NCBI GenBank assembly: GCA_964036155.1
Contig: OZ038423.1
Location: forward strand, 39,819,249 to 39,883,248
DNA from: Diploscapter coronatus
Lineage: Eukaryota > Nematoda > Chromadorea > Rhabditida > Rhabditidae
Length of the DNA: 64,000 nucleotides
Reading direction: 5' to 3'
Shown: piece by piece, positions 37,064 to 51,500 of the stretch
Layout: each line of letters begins with the position of its first letter
Position numbering within the stretch: the first letter of the stretch is position 1
The notes under the pieces: generated by a model
Databases searched by the model: none
What the model saw: only the letters and a program-made list of their open reading frames with translations
What the model was told of the DNA's origin: nothing
Position numbers and translations under genes: made by a program

Positions 37064-39356
37064 CTAGATGATTGGAATAATTGGTGCCAAGCGCTCATTT
37101 CCATCTAATTATATCATTATTTTGTCAGCAACTCGTCATTTTTTAAACAAATAATTTCTTGTATCGATTTCTGAAAATGTCGTAATTTTACGCGTTTTAC
37201 ATTATATTACATGACATTTATTCAACTCATTACAATAATCAAATTAGCTCTTATTTGGAAAATATTCAGACTTTTTCAACTCAAATATTTTCTTCAGATC
37301 AAATCTGTATTCATCTGTGTTGCCTTTTCGTATGCTCAACTTTTTCGATGCGGGTATTTTTGTTGATCTCATTTTCATTAATTTCCTGTAATCGAGCTTC
37401 CCTCATGCGGTTTCACATAACAAATTTTGTGTAGATACAGTAAAACATAAAATAAAAGTGCATGTACTTTATCTTTTGATGCCCCGATTTTTGAAAAAAA
37501 AATCGAATTTTTCAGCCATATCTCGTCATCTAATGACCATAAAAGGTTTCGGATCAAAAGTAAATGTGCCTTCCATACTCTAAATAGTGCATAAAACATA
37601 TCCTAAAATGATTTAACCTGAGTAAAGTGTAGATCTGTATCATCAATTCCCTACTATTTTGTTGGTTGAAAGTGCTCTTTAGTTTTCTGATAGTGCTCAA
37701 TTTTTGCATAGTGTGATGGTAAATAATGATTGGAGGCTGTTTACGATACTGTTGATGTGATTGAGGTTCTAAGACTAACAGTTCGGACTCTCTTCCCTCT
37801 TTGCCTGTTTGGTTGTTTGCACTCGAATTCACAGTAAGCCGTGACGAATTCAGAAAGCACGCATTTATGACCATCTAGAAAACGTTACGAGGATACGTCA
37901 GACCAAATATTTTTCGTGAATTCCTAAAATTTCTCACGAATAATGATTGATCTATCTTAATCATTTTATTTTCGAACTTTACAAACCATAAACAAATCGT
38001 AACTGACAATGATTAATTTTCGGTTCCATGAAAATTTGAAAAATAATTTTTTCATAAAATATATCTTTTTCTAACAATGTTTTTCTCAGAACCATATGAA
38101 ATTTTCTAGTTGATAATCGGTAAATTAAGCCTTCAAGATAGGAATGAAAGGAGTAATTAAACAAATCAAATACGAAAGTAAAAGTTTGTTCGGTTTTGGT
38201 TTTGTATTTTTCGCTGACGAAATGGGAATTTTGAGCTCCCAGCTCGCCCTCACAAAATTCAAAATCCAAATTTTAAAATTTCCTTTCGAAAACGAAACTA
38301 TATGCCATTAATTCTTATTTTAGATGACTGATTTTTCTTTATGGCCCAGCCATAATTCAGACTTTATCTCATTTAGAAACCTTTCTTCTTCAAATCACTT
38401 TTGTAACATGTAAAAATTTCATAATTTAGCATTGATTACTCTAAATAGTTTTCTTGCATACAAACTATAAATTATCAGTCCTGCACTTCTCCATTTTCAT
38501 TTTCCAATTTTGCATTCGATAAATGCCATTATGCGATAATTGATGTGACAGCGAGTTTCCAGGTCGCTTAGCGATTAGGCCTCTGCTTTGCCTGCTTATT
38601 TGTGCCATTGAATCTTCTCTTCTTAATTTTCTGTTTCTGTCAAAATCATCGTTTTCCTTTTGTGCTCGTGGCAAATACCTCTCTCTGTAAGCCTGTGTAA
38701 CTGATAAGATGATAAGGAATGGGAGAGGGGAAGGGAAAGAACAGGGAAAACTGGGAGAGGAGAATTCTAAAGTCCTTGCTTCACACACAAATAAGGGCTC
38801 ATTGCCTGTGCTTCGAATAAAGAACATTGAATGGTTGAATGGCCTACGGCGAAAGACTAAGATTATCGATCGGACTCTGAATCTCTACTGCAGCTTTGCA
38901 CGAATTATTCTTGCCTTCAGGCTACTTTTTTCTTAGATTTTGTTTGATGCCTGCATAGTTAATCTATCGACCAACTCTAGTTCAATAGATCAACAATGTT
39001 CATGAGGAATCTTTGATTTTAGGAATTGTATCAATTTCCACATTTGCTTCAATAAGCCTTCTTTACAAAATATTCTTATGAAATGTCTGCATCATCAGCG
39101 ATTGAAAATTTCAAATACTTTCAAACATTCAAATAAATTAATTTCTTGCAGTCAAATATCCATATTGATTTGCTCTGACTCATCTTGTCATTCAATACCA
39201 AAACTTTCATAGAATAGTCCATTTGTTCTCATTCTTCACTTTTTCATAAATTTGAAACCGCTGAAGTTCTCAAACTCGTAAGATTACGTAATTTCTCAAA
39301 CATCGTTAGTATTTAGGCTAGCTTTGTGATTGTGTTGCCTGAATTCCCTGAGCACA
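37064..39356. other. Intergenic, no supported gene
   Basis: AT-rich, 2.3 kb. The longest frames (37554-37874 and 38465-38827, minus) have no recognisable motif and biased composition. ATTTAG near 39316 is an acceptor-like site about 40 nt before the next start codon. Confidence 0.4.
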
Positions 39357-42300
39357 ATGGTGGAGATCGATAAAGTCAGCATCAACATGGATGACGTGTT
39401 CGGGGCGGTGCAGACAACGACTGTCACGGTGAATATTCATTAAAAAAAATTCTTCACATTCGAAAGATATTACGGCTTTAGAGCGAAACTCACTACGAGG
39501 TGCCTCCAAATGGGTCGATAGTCAACTCGAGAAAATCCACCTCCTCTCACGTCTATGTAAGAGTAAATAAAATAACTCACTGAAATTATTTATCCACATG
39601 AAAGTAGTCAAAAGCCTCAAAAGTCTCCTGATTTGAGAATAGGTTATGGTGAGGTACGGTTAGGAAATAAGTTACTTCCAGCGCTATCCTTATGATTTTT
39701 AATGCTGAGTAGTGAAGTTCCCAAGTTGCCAACTAAAATATTATAGAATCGCAGCTAGCAGAAATCTTCGATTATATTATAGACCGGTCACATTCCGGAT
39801 GAGCCGAAGAGCCGAGCGTCAACAAAGGCGTCAGAAGAATCAAATGCATCAACTGTCAAGCATGTGTCTGTTGCTGCAGCGGAACATCGTCCTGAGCCTG
39901 CTGAACGAGTGAGAAAATTTGATCAGATATTACGTGAAATGAAAAATTTTGAGTGAAAAGCTAAGAGAAAAACAGCAAAAAATCAACGAATAAATATTTG
40001 ACACAGAAATATTTTCCTTCTCATAACTTGAATTCGATAAGCAAGGAATTCCTCGTGATTATAATGTTTCGTCAGGTCTCAAATTGGGCATATTAATTTA
40101 TCTCAAATATCGGAATATTCGGCTTTAATGAATGTTGGGAAAAATTAGGCTGCTATTCAACCGATGCGTCCAACTAACAGAAACATCTATCAGAATCCGA
40201 CGTTGTCTGATAGCACCATGTCATACGTATGCAAAATCATAAATCATAGAATTCCTCAACAAAAACTTTCAGATCTTCAATTCTGTGGGCCTGCAAAAGG
40301 GACATGCGAGAATGGCTTCACCAGCACATGACCACAATGATGTTATTGGCCATCTGGATGATGTTTTGGCTGGAGAAGATGATGGAATGTGTAAGATTGC
40401 TTTGCATAGCACAATAATGATGCATAAATTTCTTCGTTCATTTGAAAGAATAACTCATTTGGAGAAGGTATGTTCAGAATTTTGTATCCGATTTCGATTC
40501 TGAATTTTGACGAAAATTTTAAGATCTAACGTTCTTGATATTTGACTATCAGTAGAAATCAAACAAAATATTCTAAATAGGCGGCGCCAACTTTATATCC
40601 CCTGTTAACCTGAATCAACATTGCACAGTAACTTTATGTTTCAGACCATGCAGACCGCGAGTCTCTAGCCAGTTACAGAGGAATTGGAGGCATTTCCAGC
40701 AGAAGACAGAGCAACATGTCGACTAACAGCTATGCGGTGAGGATATTCATACGATGATAGCCAAAATTGATTGGTACGATTTAGAGATTCGCTGCTGATC
40801 ACGAAGCGAACAGAGTAGTCGGCGACTCTTTCAGAGACCTCAATCTCAATGGACATCAGCATTACGATGTAAGTAAAATGAAAATTGGAAACTCAAACAG
40901 TGCTCAACAGAAACTGGCAACATGTTCCTTTCGCGAAGACGAAACTGAGTTGACAGAATTCGAAAGTCAAATATTCGTTACCATATCTGTTCCCCAAAAT
41001 TATTGACATCTTAAAATATGACCATAAACGTTCAGCACCCTCCATCTGAGCCAGCAACGGATTACGGCGAAATTCCTCATTCTGAGTTGCACGGCGCTGT
41101 GCCCTCGCTGGGAAGTCACAGACGAGAGTCGAGTCTGTCACAACCACTCTCGCAGCCCCGCATTCGCACAATGACTGTCGATTCGACTGTGTCTATGGGC
41201 GTCGAGAGCAGAATCGGGGAATTCAATGTGCACGACGAGGACGGACGATTCACTGTGAGAGTTTGAACTTGAAGAAAAGAAGTTTTGATGGAAAAGTGAG
41301 AAATGCGTAGTTTCCCATACGATTGCATATTGATTTCTTTACCATATCCCTTAATTACGCGTTCTATACCTTGTCATCCCGCCATTTTCAAATAGTCGGG
41401 ATGGGAAGCTTGATTGTTTTATTTAGAAAACTGAAATCAAACCTGGAAAGTATCATGAAGCATCGAAGATCTGAGAGTTTCAATGCCGAAACTTGACATT
41501 CCTGATTGGAAGAGAGAATTTTGTGATTTTAGGGAGACGAAATCAACATCTACCACGACGAAGTAGCCTATGTCCGGCCTGAAGAAACGACGATCTATTC
41601 CACTGAGGCTTCGAAACGACAGAGCATCCACACTGGAGAGACTTACAACTTGAGACAGTTGCAGGTTGGATGCCGAAACTAGTAAATTGTAATGATTTAA
41701 TGATTACAGAGGGAATTGACGGAGGCAAAGAGACAACAGTCGCTGCTGGCATCGCAAGTCGAGAGGGAGCGGGCTGAAGTCGAGAGACTCAAACTGAGGA
41801 AGCAGCAAAATATCGCCTATGAAGCTGCGATTAAAGTAGGAATTGTCATCTTGCAGTTTAATTTCAAAAGTCTAAGCCCTTGCGAAGATCAAACATGATT
41901 TTTTATGGGCTGATACTAATGCTCGATTTCATTGCCAAACTTAATAAACTGCATTTAGGGAGAACGGAGCTCTGATCATTGAGATTTTAAGAATGATTTT
42001 GAACTGAATCCAGATTTTATAAATTCAAAACCCGTTTAGTCATAATAGCATAATCATCAGTGTTAATTCAAATTGACAGAAGATCAAATGCCTAGCGATG
42101 ATGAGATGAAAGCACTTCTTCACTCAGATTGAACTACTATTTCAGGCCGACCAGATCAACAAGAGACAGCAGAATCGTGCCTTCTCATCATCGAGCGACC
42201 ATTCCAACAACCGTCCCTCTGCCCGTACCACTCCAACTCGCACAGACTCGTCCTCGCATCGTCACACTTCTTCATTCTCTCAGCAATTCCATCATGTAGC

Positions 42301-44556
42301 GCCCAATCCACTCGATTACCGCACATACAGCGAGCATTCCGAATCGACTGACTCTTGGACTATCGACGAAGAGATCCTCAAACCAAGCAAAGTCGCACAA
42401 CATCAGAAAGACCACGGAGAAATTGTAAGATTGTAAACTTGCTTCAAGTTCAAAGAATAATTACTCTAGAAAGTTTCTACAGAGTGCGCGTCAAAAGTCT
42501 GATCTGCTAAAGATATTTTCGAAAAATTCTGTACTAGAATTTCAAAAGCTAAAAGTGTTTTGATAACTTATATTTTAAATACATACCCTAGAGCCAAACT
42601 TATCAACGATATTGTTTCATATCGCTTTGCTAAGAGTATGCCATTTTCTACAGCCTTAACTTCAAATATAAAAGCGACCTGAAACTTTCGGCGCGGCTTA
42701 ATCAAAATCGAAGAACATTTTATAAAATCGTAAAGTTGACATAGCCACGCGCACATTGACAAATTCAGCCAACAAAGATTACCCAAAACTTCAACGTCTC
42801 TTCCGAAACTCCGAGAGATTTAGATTTCCTGTGTGAATGGAGTTGATCTGATCGTCCCTGAATACGTCGTCGTGGAAGGATTTTCGAAGAACCCGAGAAT
42901 CAACAAGATTATCATTGGGGGACCGTCGTCTCAGGTCAATCCGGAAGATGGCAAGGTTCACAGACCTCGAATCTAGCTAGAAACGTATTCGATCACCAAT
43001 TTAGGTCGTTCTTCTGTTCGGATCGGTTGGCTCAGGCAAGACGTCGGCTGTCAACAGCATGCTCAATTATCTCTACGATGTGAAGAGGTCGAACGACTTC
43101 AGGTATCAAGAACCATCAGAACCATACTGAAAAATGCGCCATTGAGATTCTTACCTAGAAAACCTCACAACTGAACTCCCCCACTTTCTACATTTGTCAA
43201 AATCAAATTGCTACCGAAGATGAGCTTATTGGAAACAGCAATATTTTTAAACCAAACGATAACTTCGTTCGAACCCAATTGACATTGGTTATTACAGATT
43301 CGTGCTGGACGACAAGCCGAAGAAGACTACAGGCCTAACTGCATACGTCATCAACAACTCGATTCTGCCATTCAGCGTGACAATCGTCGACACGCCCGGA
43401 GTCCCCAATCAGAAGGACGATAAAACCGTGTCAACTCTCATAAAGCAATGGCTCGAACAGGTAGGAAAATATCGATATGGGATTTTATAAATTTGAAAAT
43501 GAAAACTGAATTTAAAATATAAACTCTTGAAGCATAAAATTTAACTAAATTTACGAGAAATCATGATCATAATCTCTTCTACAAATAGAAAATTTGTCGA
43601 AAAACCAGAATATTCTCAAAACGTTTCAGGAACTCCTCGAATCAGGCTCCTTCCGAATGGATGCGATTTCCATTGTGATGCGTCACGACGAGAATCAGCT
43701 TGGATGGCCGTTCATTCACGAGTTGGCTGCAGTCAAACACATGTTCGGCGATGACTTGAAGACAAATGTTCTTCCTATCATCACTAATTCGGAGGTTATT
43801 CAGTTATCCACTAAGAATAATTAAACGAAGTTTAGGTCCTTCCCCAACCCATTGCAATTCGATCCTTAGCCGCTGCCAATATCTCATTCGTTGAATATTA
43901 CAAGGCGAGAACATTTATCGTTTCTCCTCCTAAATCCATTTTATTGATAGTCTCTAACGATGAAACTTTGAATTACATATTACTCAAATTAACTCGAATA
44001 ATATAATTCAAAATCAAAGTTTGAGTATTCATCAGGAATCTTATCCATTTCTCTTCAAAAACCGCTAATTCAGGTGAACAATGCCGGATTTTCTGTAGAG
44101 CCACCACATGGAATCACGAAACTCAAGCACAAGCTGTTCTTCACGCATGGAATGGCCTCGTTAGACAATTTCTTCAGAGTAAGCTTTTCGCATTATTATT
44201 TTCTGCAAGCAAATTTATCCTACCCTTGAATAGACGAAAAACGACCAAATTATCTGTTCTCAATCAAGCGGTATTTTGCAGAACCTTATTTTTCTGACAA
44301 TAAGAAAAGAAACGCCTCGAAAAGTGGCTTTTCTATCAAAACCTATTCTCGTCTTTTCCAATTTCTTCCATTTTTATTGCTCCGACTAATATAATTTCCT
44401 TTTTCGATTTGCTATTCAAAATATCTATTTTCATTCTTAAAAATGTTCAAAATTTAGGATCTGCAAGAACTGATTCACCCCCTAATCGCCATTCTGAGAA
44501 ACCCCAACAAACGAGCCTCTCATCCCAAACACATCGATACAGAAGCGCTGTATTAA
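39357..44556 (+). CDS. P-loop GTPase-like protein with disordered and coiled-coil N-terminus
   Basis: Eighteen exons: 39357-39428, 39482-39556, 39783-39908, 40149-40226, 40273-40390, 40645-40736, 40785-40868, 41036-41254, 41533-41664, 41710-41835, 42146-42424, 42824-42955, 43005-43102, 43298-43460, 43630-43794, 43836-43904, 44074-44178, 44458-44556; 743 aa. Residues 1-320 are Ser/His/Asp-rich and look disordered. About 326-385 is a charged coiled coil ([36 protein letters not shown]). About 386-467 is Ser/Thr-rich. The C-terminal 230 aa form a G domain: [14 protein letters not shown] (P-loop, 517-525), KKTTGLT (G2 candidate), [12 protein letters not shown] (G3, DTPG 575-578) and a degenerate G4, IITNSE (650-653). 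The fold resembles AIG1/septin-like GTPases, but I recognise no named family. No membrane segment. Fifteen of 17 introns are phase 0; intron 16 uses a GC donor. AATAAA near 44908. Confidence 0.85.
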
Positions 44557-45524
44557 TTCTGCCAAACTTATCGTCAAAGTATTATCTTCAAAATTATAAC
44601 AGATTTATTATTCAAGTTATGAAATTGCATTCCGATATCACTTGAGATAGAAATTATTGTTACTTTTATCGTTTCGTCAAAAGTTTTCGCATTTTTTGAA
44701 TAATTCGTTAAAACTATAGAAAACTCTTGGCTCTCTGAAATGAATTCCTGTGATAAACTAAGTTAATACCATTTTATTATTATTATTATTATCTACATTT
44801 CTATAGAAGGGAACTAGTCTAAAGTATCATAGTAGATTCAACATCAAAATTATGATTGTTTTGTGAAATTGGCAACGATGGTTTATGCAAGAAATCCTTG
44901 TTTTTGGAATAAAATAAATGAAAAAGATGAAAGACTTTTTGTTTCGTGTAAATGTCATGATGTTTAAATCTCAGACTTGAATAAAAATGATAAACTAAAA
45001 TAAATATTAGATTAGGTCATTTTTTATAATTGCTGTTCAAAATTTTTCGACCTTGACATAAAATACAAATTTTCGAATGTTTGCAATTCTGAACAACATT
45101 TCAATTTTTGACAAGCTATCCAAATGAATTAATTCTAAACATTGTTATTTTTGGATTGCTCACCAAATCTCATGATAATTGAAAATTTAAACTGGCTAGA
45201 AAATGCAGCGATTTCCGAATTAAAACAAACAAAATCTCTTTGAGCAAAGCACAAAATAGGCAGCACTTCATAAGGACTTCGAGAAAAAATCATATGAAAA
45301 TATATGATTCTTCTAGAAAAACGATAATTCAACAAATAAATATCGTATTCGCGAAGCGAAATTTGCACTAGAATTGGGGAATTGTGAAAGAAGGAGTTTT
45401 GTATAGATTGTATAAATAGTAATTGTTGAACTGAAATTAGATTTGAAAAGTCATCTAACTGGAGAAAGATATTCTGGGTAGTAGTTTTAGCTGATGATAC
45501 TAAATCCATGAATAATTAGAGTAA
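44557..45524. other. Convergent intergenic region
   Basis: Convergent 3' ends of the GTPase-like (+) and TBC (-) genes. It includes an (ATT)n run at about 44774-44792 and AATAAA near 44908. Nothing else seen. Confidence 0.4.
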
Positions 45525-48500
45525 TTAGTTAGTTACAGTCAGACAGTCAGCAACAACTTGTGGAATATTCTGTTGCTGTTCCTCAGTTGGAGACAGCAAG
45601 TCAGCCACGAATCCGCTCACACTTCTGCTCATTTTCAGGGTGGAAAGATCGTTCGAACCGCCATTCATCAAATTCTCTATCGACAAAGCACCAGAGTTGA
45701 TTTGCTCAGTCACTTCCGACAGAATCTATATTTCAATTTTTCTATTTTTTAATCAAAGCCATATATTGTTCCACCATATTTCGCGTATTTTCCATTCTCA
45801 CGCACACAGCATCAATTGTGATTTCGCGAAATTTCAAACCTCGTATTTTAAGGAGACGAAATAACATTGGCGCCACTTTCGAATTTTCAATTTTAAACTC
45901 GCACGCTCTGATATCGCTGATGATATTTTTCCGACTTTCATCATCATAAAATTGCTTTCTCCGTCCCGCTTTAAAAGAGAAATGGCCAGATAAAATTTCA
46001 TAATCATGAAATAATCGGTAATTCTCATTATCTTACGAGTCGCAGAGTCATGCAAAATCACGTCTTGTGCTTCTTGTTCGATTCAAAAACAGCGCATTTT
46101 ATTTGACATTTCCCAGCACATTATATCCCCTTCAATCGGACTATTTGTTTCTCGATCATTGTTGCAAAAATTCAAAGAAGAAGATAGAATTTCTCTACCT
46201 GTGCGAACGTTTTCCTCCTCGCCTTGGATCCTCCGTGATTCTTCCTCACAAACGTTTCAATATGTCTAAACAATTGAGCAGCCTGGAGTTGTTCAGGTAA
46301 ATGAGTCAGAAATCGCAATGCATCTTCGAAATCCATCGACAACAATTCGGTTTGGTGCATTTTCAAAATGCCTTAAAACAACAACAAATAAGGGTTTCAA
46401 AGAAAAATAAAAGATTACCCAAAGCGGCGTTGAAAAGAAACTCTTCCCCGTCTTTCAGATAAACATCCCAAATTCGGCAGGTCACATCAAGAGGCAAGGA
46501 TTTAGCATATATTGGATAGATCCTGTAAATCCGTTGTTTGAATTGCATTTTAATTAGGAACAGGAATTTCTCGTTTTTCAAAATTCCGAAGAAAATTACT
46601 AACAAATCCACACACAATTCTATTCATTTTAGATAGGTCTAAAATATTTCAAAAAAGCGAAAACTTATCACAAAGTGTTATTTTCGTTTTATCTAAAATA
46701 AAAGAAATAAAATCCTACCAATCGATGAGATACAGATCGGGTCTGAGATTTATCTTGTCGAAGTGCTTATGCAGATCGGGCAATTCCTGTTCGAAGTATC
46801 GATCGTATGCAATAAAATACTGCGTTATTTCTAGCTGCTTCACACCGAAAAATGCGATCTGAAATAAATGAAATAGTAGCTAAAATTCCCAGAAAAGTTA
46901 TCAAATAGCGTTTGAGAATAATGTTAGTTTGAATGAAAAATATTCCCTTTTCCAATTGTTTTTCAAAATTGCGACTGAAAGTGAATTTTCAAGATATCAA
47001 TACTGAAAAAATACACGATTTTGACAATGCAAACCTGTAATGGTCGATGGAGTAAATTGGAAAACGCGACGAAAGCGCTGAATGGCTCCATTTGAAGCAG
47101 GATAATCGCTGCGATGAATGACATCGACTGCACGTAGCCGATGTCAGGACGATAACAGACGTAGGTACCTGAAAATTTAACATTTTTTTTAGAATTATTA
47201 GCATCATCAAAGATTAAAAAACAACTCAGCATAAAGTGGCAATTCTTTTCTAACTGGGAGGGCATGATATATTTCGAAATAATGTCAAAGCTAAACTGAT
47301 CGGACGTAACTCATGATAAGGTTGTCACGATGCCAAAAGTTATGGATCTATCCATATCAAAAATGAGCCTTTTCTTCGATTGTAATGCAAATATTCAATG
47401 AAAGCGAAAAATCCGTACCCAACAATCGGAGCAGGTGCTCGTAGTAGGGGCCGCCCTTCTGGAAGATGCCCATTTTGGGGAATGTGCGCGATGCGTCGAG
47501 AGTGATCATATTGATGTATCTGTGCAGAGTCGAAATGGGGGCGCCTTTCTGCAGTTCGTCCTCGGCCAAATGAGTGATTGCCTGATTGAGATGCAGCTTG
47601 TAGATCTCTGAAAACGAGAAAAAATATTTCGTTAGACAAACACATGTCTTTCACCTTCAGTAATGCCGAGTTCGTTTCCAATCGCGAGCGGCCAGACCTT
47701 CCCTCGGACTTTCGGAGGCAGACCCTGCCACCATAGTTCGTGACAGCGCTTTGAGTCCTTCCTAGAATTGCAAGGCGGTCATTTTGTTTAAAGCTCTTTT
47801 CTAAATCGTTGCAGGCAAATTTAGAACATTTCATTTGACTTCTAACTTTTACCTACATTTAGAAAGTCTCAGGGCTAAAGAATGTAAAAATCGTCCTTCA
47901 AAAATCAAATAGTATAAATAAAAAATAAAAATGTCTTTCCCAAGTAACAAAAAAATCGTCTCACATTTTGTCCCACTTGGGAAGAATCTGTTCAGTCCAG
48001 CTTCTGCAAGCGGCCGCGGCCTGTTCTTCTAGTCTCTTCTGCGCGATCGAGGCCTGTTTCTTCTCCTTCAACAATTTTTCCTCTTTTCGCTTGTTCTGAA
48101 ATTTCTATTTTTGCCAAAAGACAACAATTGCCATTTGATACCTGCTCCAGGAGATCTTGATAGAGCTTCCGATGCTTCTCAGCTTCTTCTTCGGATTTGG
48201 CTGGCAAATTGCTGAAATATATCGAATTTTTGAATTAGCAAATTTATCAGTTTTTTTTTTTTTAAAGAAACTTGCTCTAATGAAATCGTCTATTTGTCGG
48301 AAGTCATTCATTTAGAAAAGTTTTTAACATGAATTTCAATTTTCTCGCAAATCAATCTCGAATTTGGGAACTAAATAAACCCATGTGATTTTGATCTGCA
48401 TTAATTAGTGTGAGTAAAATTTGGAAATACTTTCAAATTTTGAAAAATACGAATTTCGAATAAAAATTTCAACGAACCTCGGTCTTCCCTCGAGAATGAG

Positions 48501-51500
48501 TCCGGTCGTGTGCATCAGAGCGCCCTGATGTTCCTTGTTTTTATTCGATCCGAACAGCTTCCAGCCAGAATTCGGACTCGCGTCTTTGCCTCGAGAAAAG
48601 GGATTCCTGGAAATTATTTTTCAATAAAAATCAACAATTTTATTTTTACTTGGAGAAAAGGAAGAACTGCTTCTTTCCATTGACCGTCTTCGGCAGGAAT
48701 TGTGCATTCTCTTCACTCGATGAGGCGCTTTGGTCCACAGATTCGTTTGCGCACTCATCTGAAATAATACATTTATGCATTTTAATTAACTGTATCTTTT
48801 TTCGATTTTCTATAATTTTCAGATTTTAAATTCTGAACAGGCTTTGATCAAAATGCCTTTCATTTTATAATAAATATAAATAAGAATTGAGCCTTAGAAT
48901 CTTTTATAAAACTAAAAAGGAGTAAATCATTACCGATCTTCTCCCTGCTCAAATCGACGAAATCCGTGTCCATTGCACTAGAAGTGGAGGGATCTCCCGA
49001 AGTGGACGGAGTGACGAGGCTGCAGCCACCCAGCGAGTGTGACAGGGAGTTCAGGGAGGAAGACGCTGACAGAACGTCCGACACTTGGGAGGAACTGCAA
49101 ATAAACCAGTATTATAACTGTAACTAAATGGCAGGCAATGGAGAAGAATCCTTATTCGTGCAAAGCAAAAAATAGCTATCAATGCGAAAAGACATAACAG
49201 ATCTAGATTTTTCTGAAAAAATTCCAATAGAACGACCTTATGCGCGGAAAAGGCGATAAATAACAGTTCAAAATATTGATAATTGGGGCTGAAAAATGAC
49301 TGCTTGAAGTGGGTGGAAAGATTGATGAAAATGGACTGGAGATGCTGCTTAATTGAGAGAAGGAATGACAGAGGAAGGGACAGGGAGGGAAGAGGGCAAA
49401 ACAGCCGGACAGCAGACCAAACGAGTTTCCATTTCCATCGCATTTCTCATCTCACACTCACATCTACACGCCTCTCATGTTCACGTTCTTCTTTAGTTTA
49501 CTAATTTCATTTACCCTTGTTCATCTTATCAGTAGGTTATCACAATTAGTTGGGCAAAATTTTAGCGGTTCAAAAAATATATTATTTGATTGAATAGAAT
49601 ACGCGTTCAGAAATTGAAAAGTACTGAAAAATACCAAACATATGGAAAAATAGCGGCACCAAAAATTCTCAATCAATTAGAAGTGTCTTTCATCTAGTTT
49701 ATCTCGCTATTTATCCGCACTTCCCATAACTATGGGCAGAAGTGTTTCTTAATTTGATTACCGATAAAGACCTTATTTTTGCAGTTTGAAAGTGACAACT
49801 ATCGCTTAGCGCAAGATGAAGCTTGAAACGGCTAATAATAATTATCCAGATTTTCATTTTTCTAATCTATAAAAATCAAAGGATGAACTCACATTTTCTT
49901 GTTAGCGTTAGGCGTGCGTCGTCTGGCGAAGTTCAGCTGAATCTCTGCAGACTCGTACGAGCTCCTCCGCATGTGGCCGCGCTTGAATTTCGGGGTCGAT
50001 CCATCTGAGAATAAACTGATTTCTTTGTCATTTCATTTACCGATTTTACGTTAAAATGTCAGTAAATTTGACCTAATTGCTCATTTACTCGAAATACATG
50101 AATCATAGCTTTGTTGGGGATGTATTTTTTCAAGTGAAGTGGTTTAATAGAAAGGACAAGCAAATTCGTGGGAAAAAATGCATAAAATTGAACAGAGGTA
50201 AGAAAATAAAAAACATTGATTTCCAACAATGTATTTTGTTTTAAAATTTGGCATCAAAACAGCTTTTCTTAAACTTGCTAGTTTTTCAGGGCATCAGCTG
50301 ATAAATCGAATTCTATCAATTCATCGTCGAAAATCAATGCTATCAACATATCGTGGCTTATGAATTTCCAAAATTATTCACTCGTATCTCACGATAAAAA
50401 ATAAAGTATATCCAAAGATTCCTAACTCCCACCTTCTGGTGATTCAACAGCCTGATCAGCAGCCACAGCAGCTCCCTGCTCGTTCTCTACATTCCTCTGT
50501 CGAACGCCTAGCGACTTTGTTCGCTCTAGTAGCTTAGTTTCAGTATTGTACGTGAGCGGTAGATTCTCCTGAAATTACTTAAGTTTAGATGACTGGAAGT
50601 TTTGACTTCAAAATCGAACACTTTAGATACCCTTGCATAAAAAGCTCATTCAATAAAATCAACCAATTCGATTCATGCATTCTCGTTCTACAACTTTGGC
50701 AGCATTTTTTGAGCTATCGTCATTTAGCTTGAAACCAATTGTAAGCGATTTTCAAAAATTCCAATAACCTCGAAATATCTATTTTCTAACGTCTCTGCGT
50801 CGAGAAAATCATGTGGCAACATCTCTAGGTAGAATTCTCGAGTTGAAAGCTTCTTCAGTTTAAATTTTGTATACATCATTTTGAATAATAATTATTATAA
50901 AGTTGTGCAATTGTTTATAATCCATTAACAGCGAAAAAAGTCTTACCAGAACGGTTGCCAGACGGATAGTCGGATCCGAAGCCGAGTTGCAGGTTGACGC
51001 GATTATGGGACGGGGACTGGGTCTGGAAGACGAGAGTGAAGAGGGGAAGGGGAAAGGGCCTAAGGCTGGGGATGAACGCGATGAGCGGGGAGTTGAGGGC
51101 AATGCTGAAAATTCGAAAATAAACTGCCGAAATAAATAACACAGAATTTCAATCGATTTCAACGAATGCTTAAATTCTAGAATGCCGAAATGATTGAATC
51201 TTCCCGAAAGAATTTTTTTTAAATGTGAATGAAATAAATTGTTTTTCTCGCTGAAAAGTTAAAAAATTCTTGATCGTATGAAAATGCGCCATTAGAAGAC
51301 AGAAAACAATGACATGATGATTGTTATCTGAAGATTTTGCATCGATAAATGGTGATTTTCGCTAGAAGGAACAGTTCGCACGATGCACACGATCTTTGTT
51401 TTGTGACCCCTCTGCTTATCAATCCAAGAAAAGCGAGAAAAGCGTGATATTATTTCGGCTAATGGCATGAAGAGAATATTTTGAGATCAGAAAAAGAAAG

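Noticed and set aside
38465..38827. 120-codon minus-strand frame
   Set aside because: No motif; its middle is a translated purine/pyrimidine-rich tract; no flanking gene signals.
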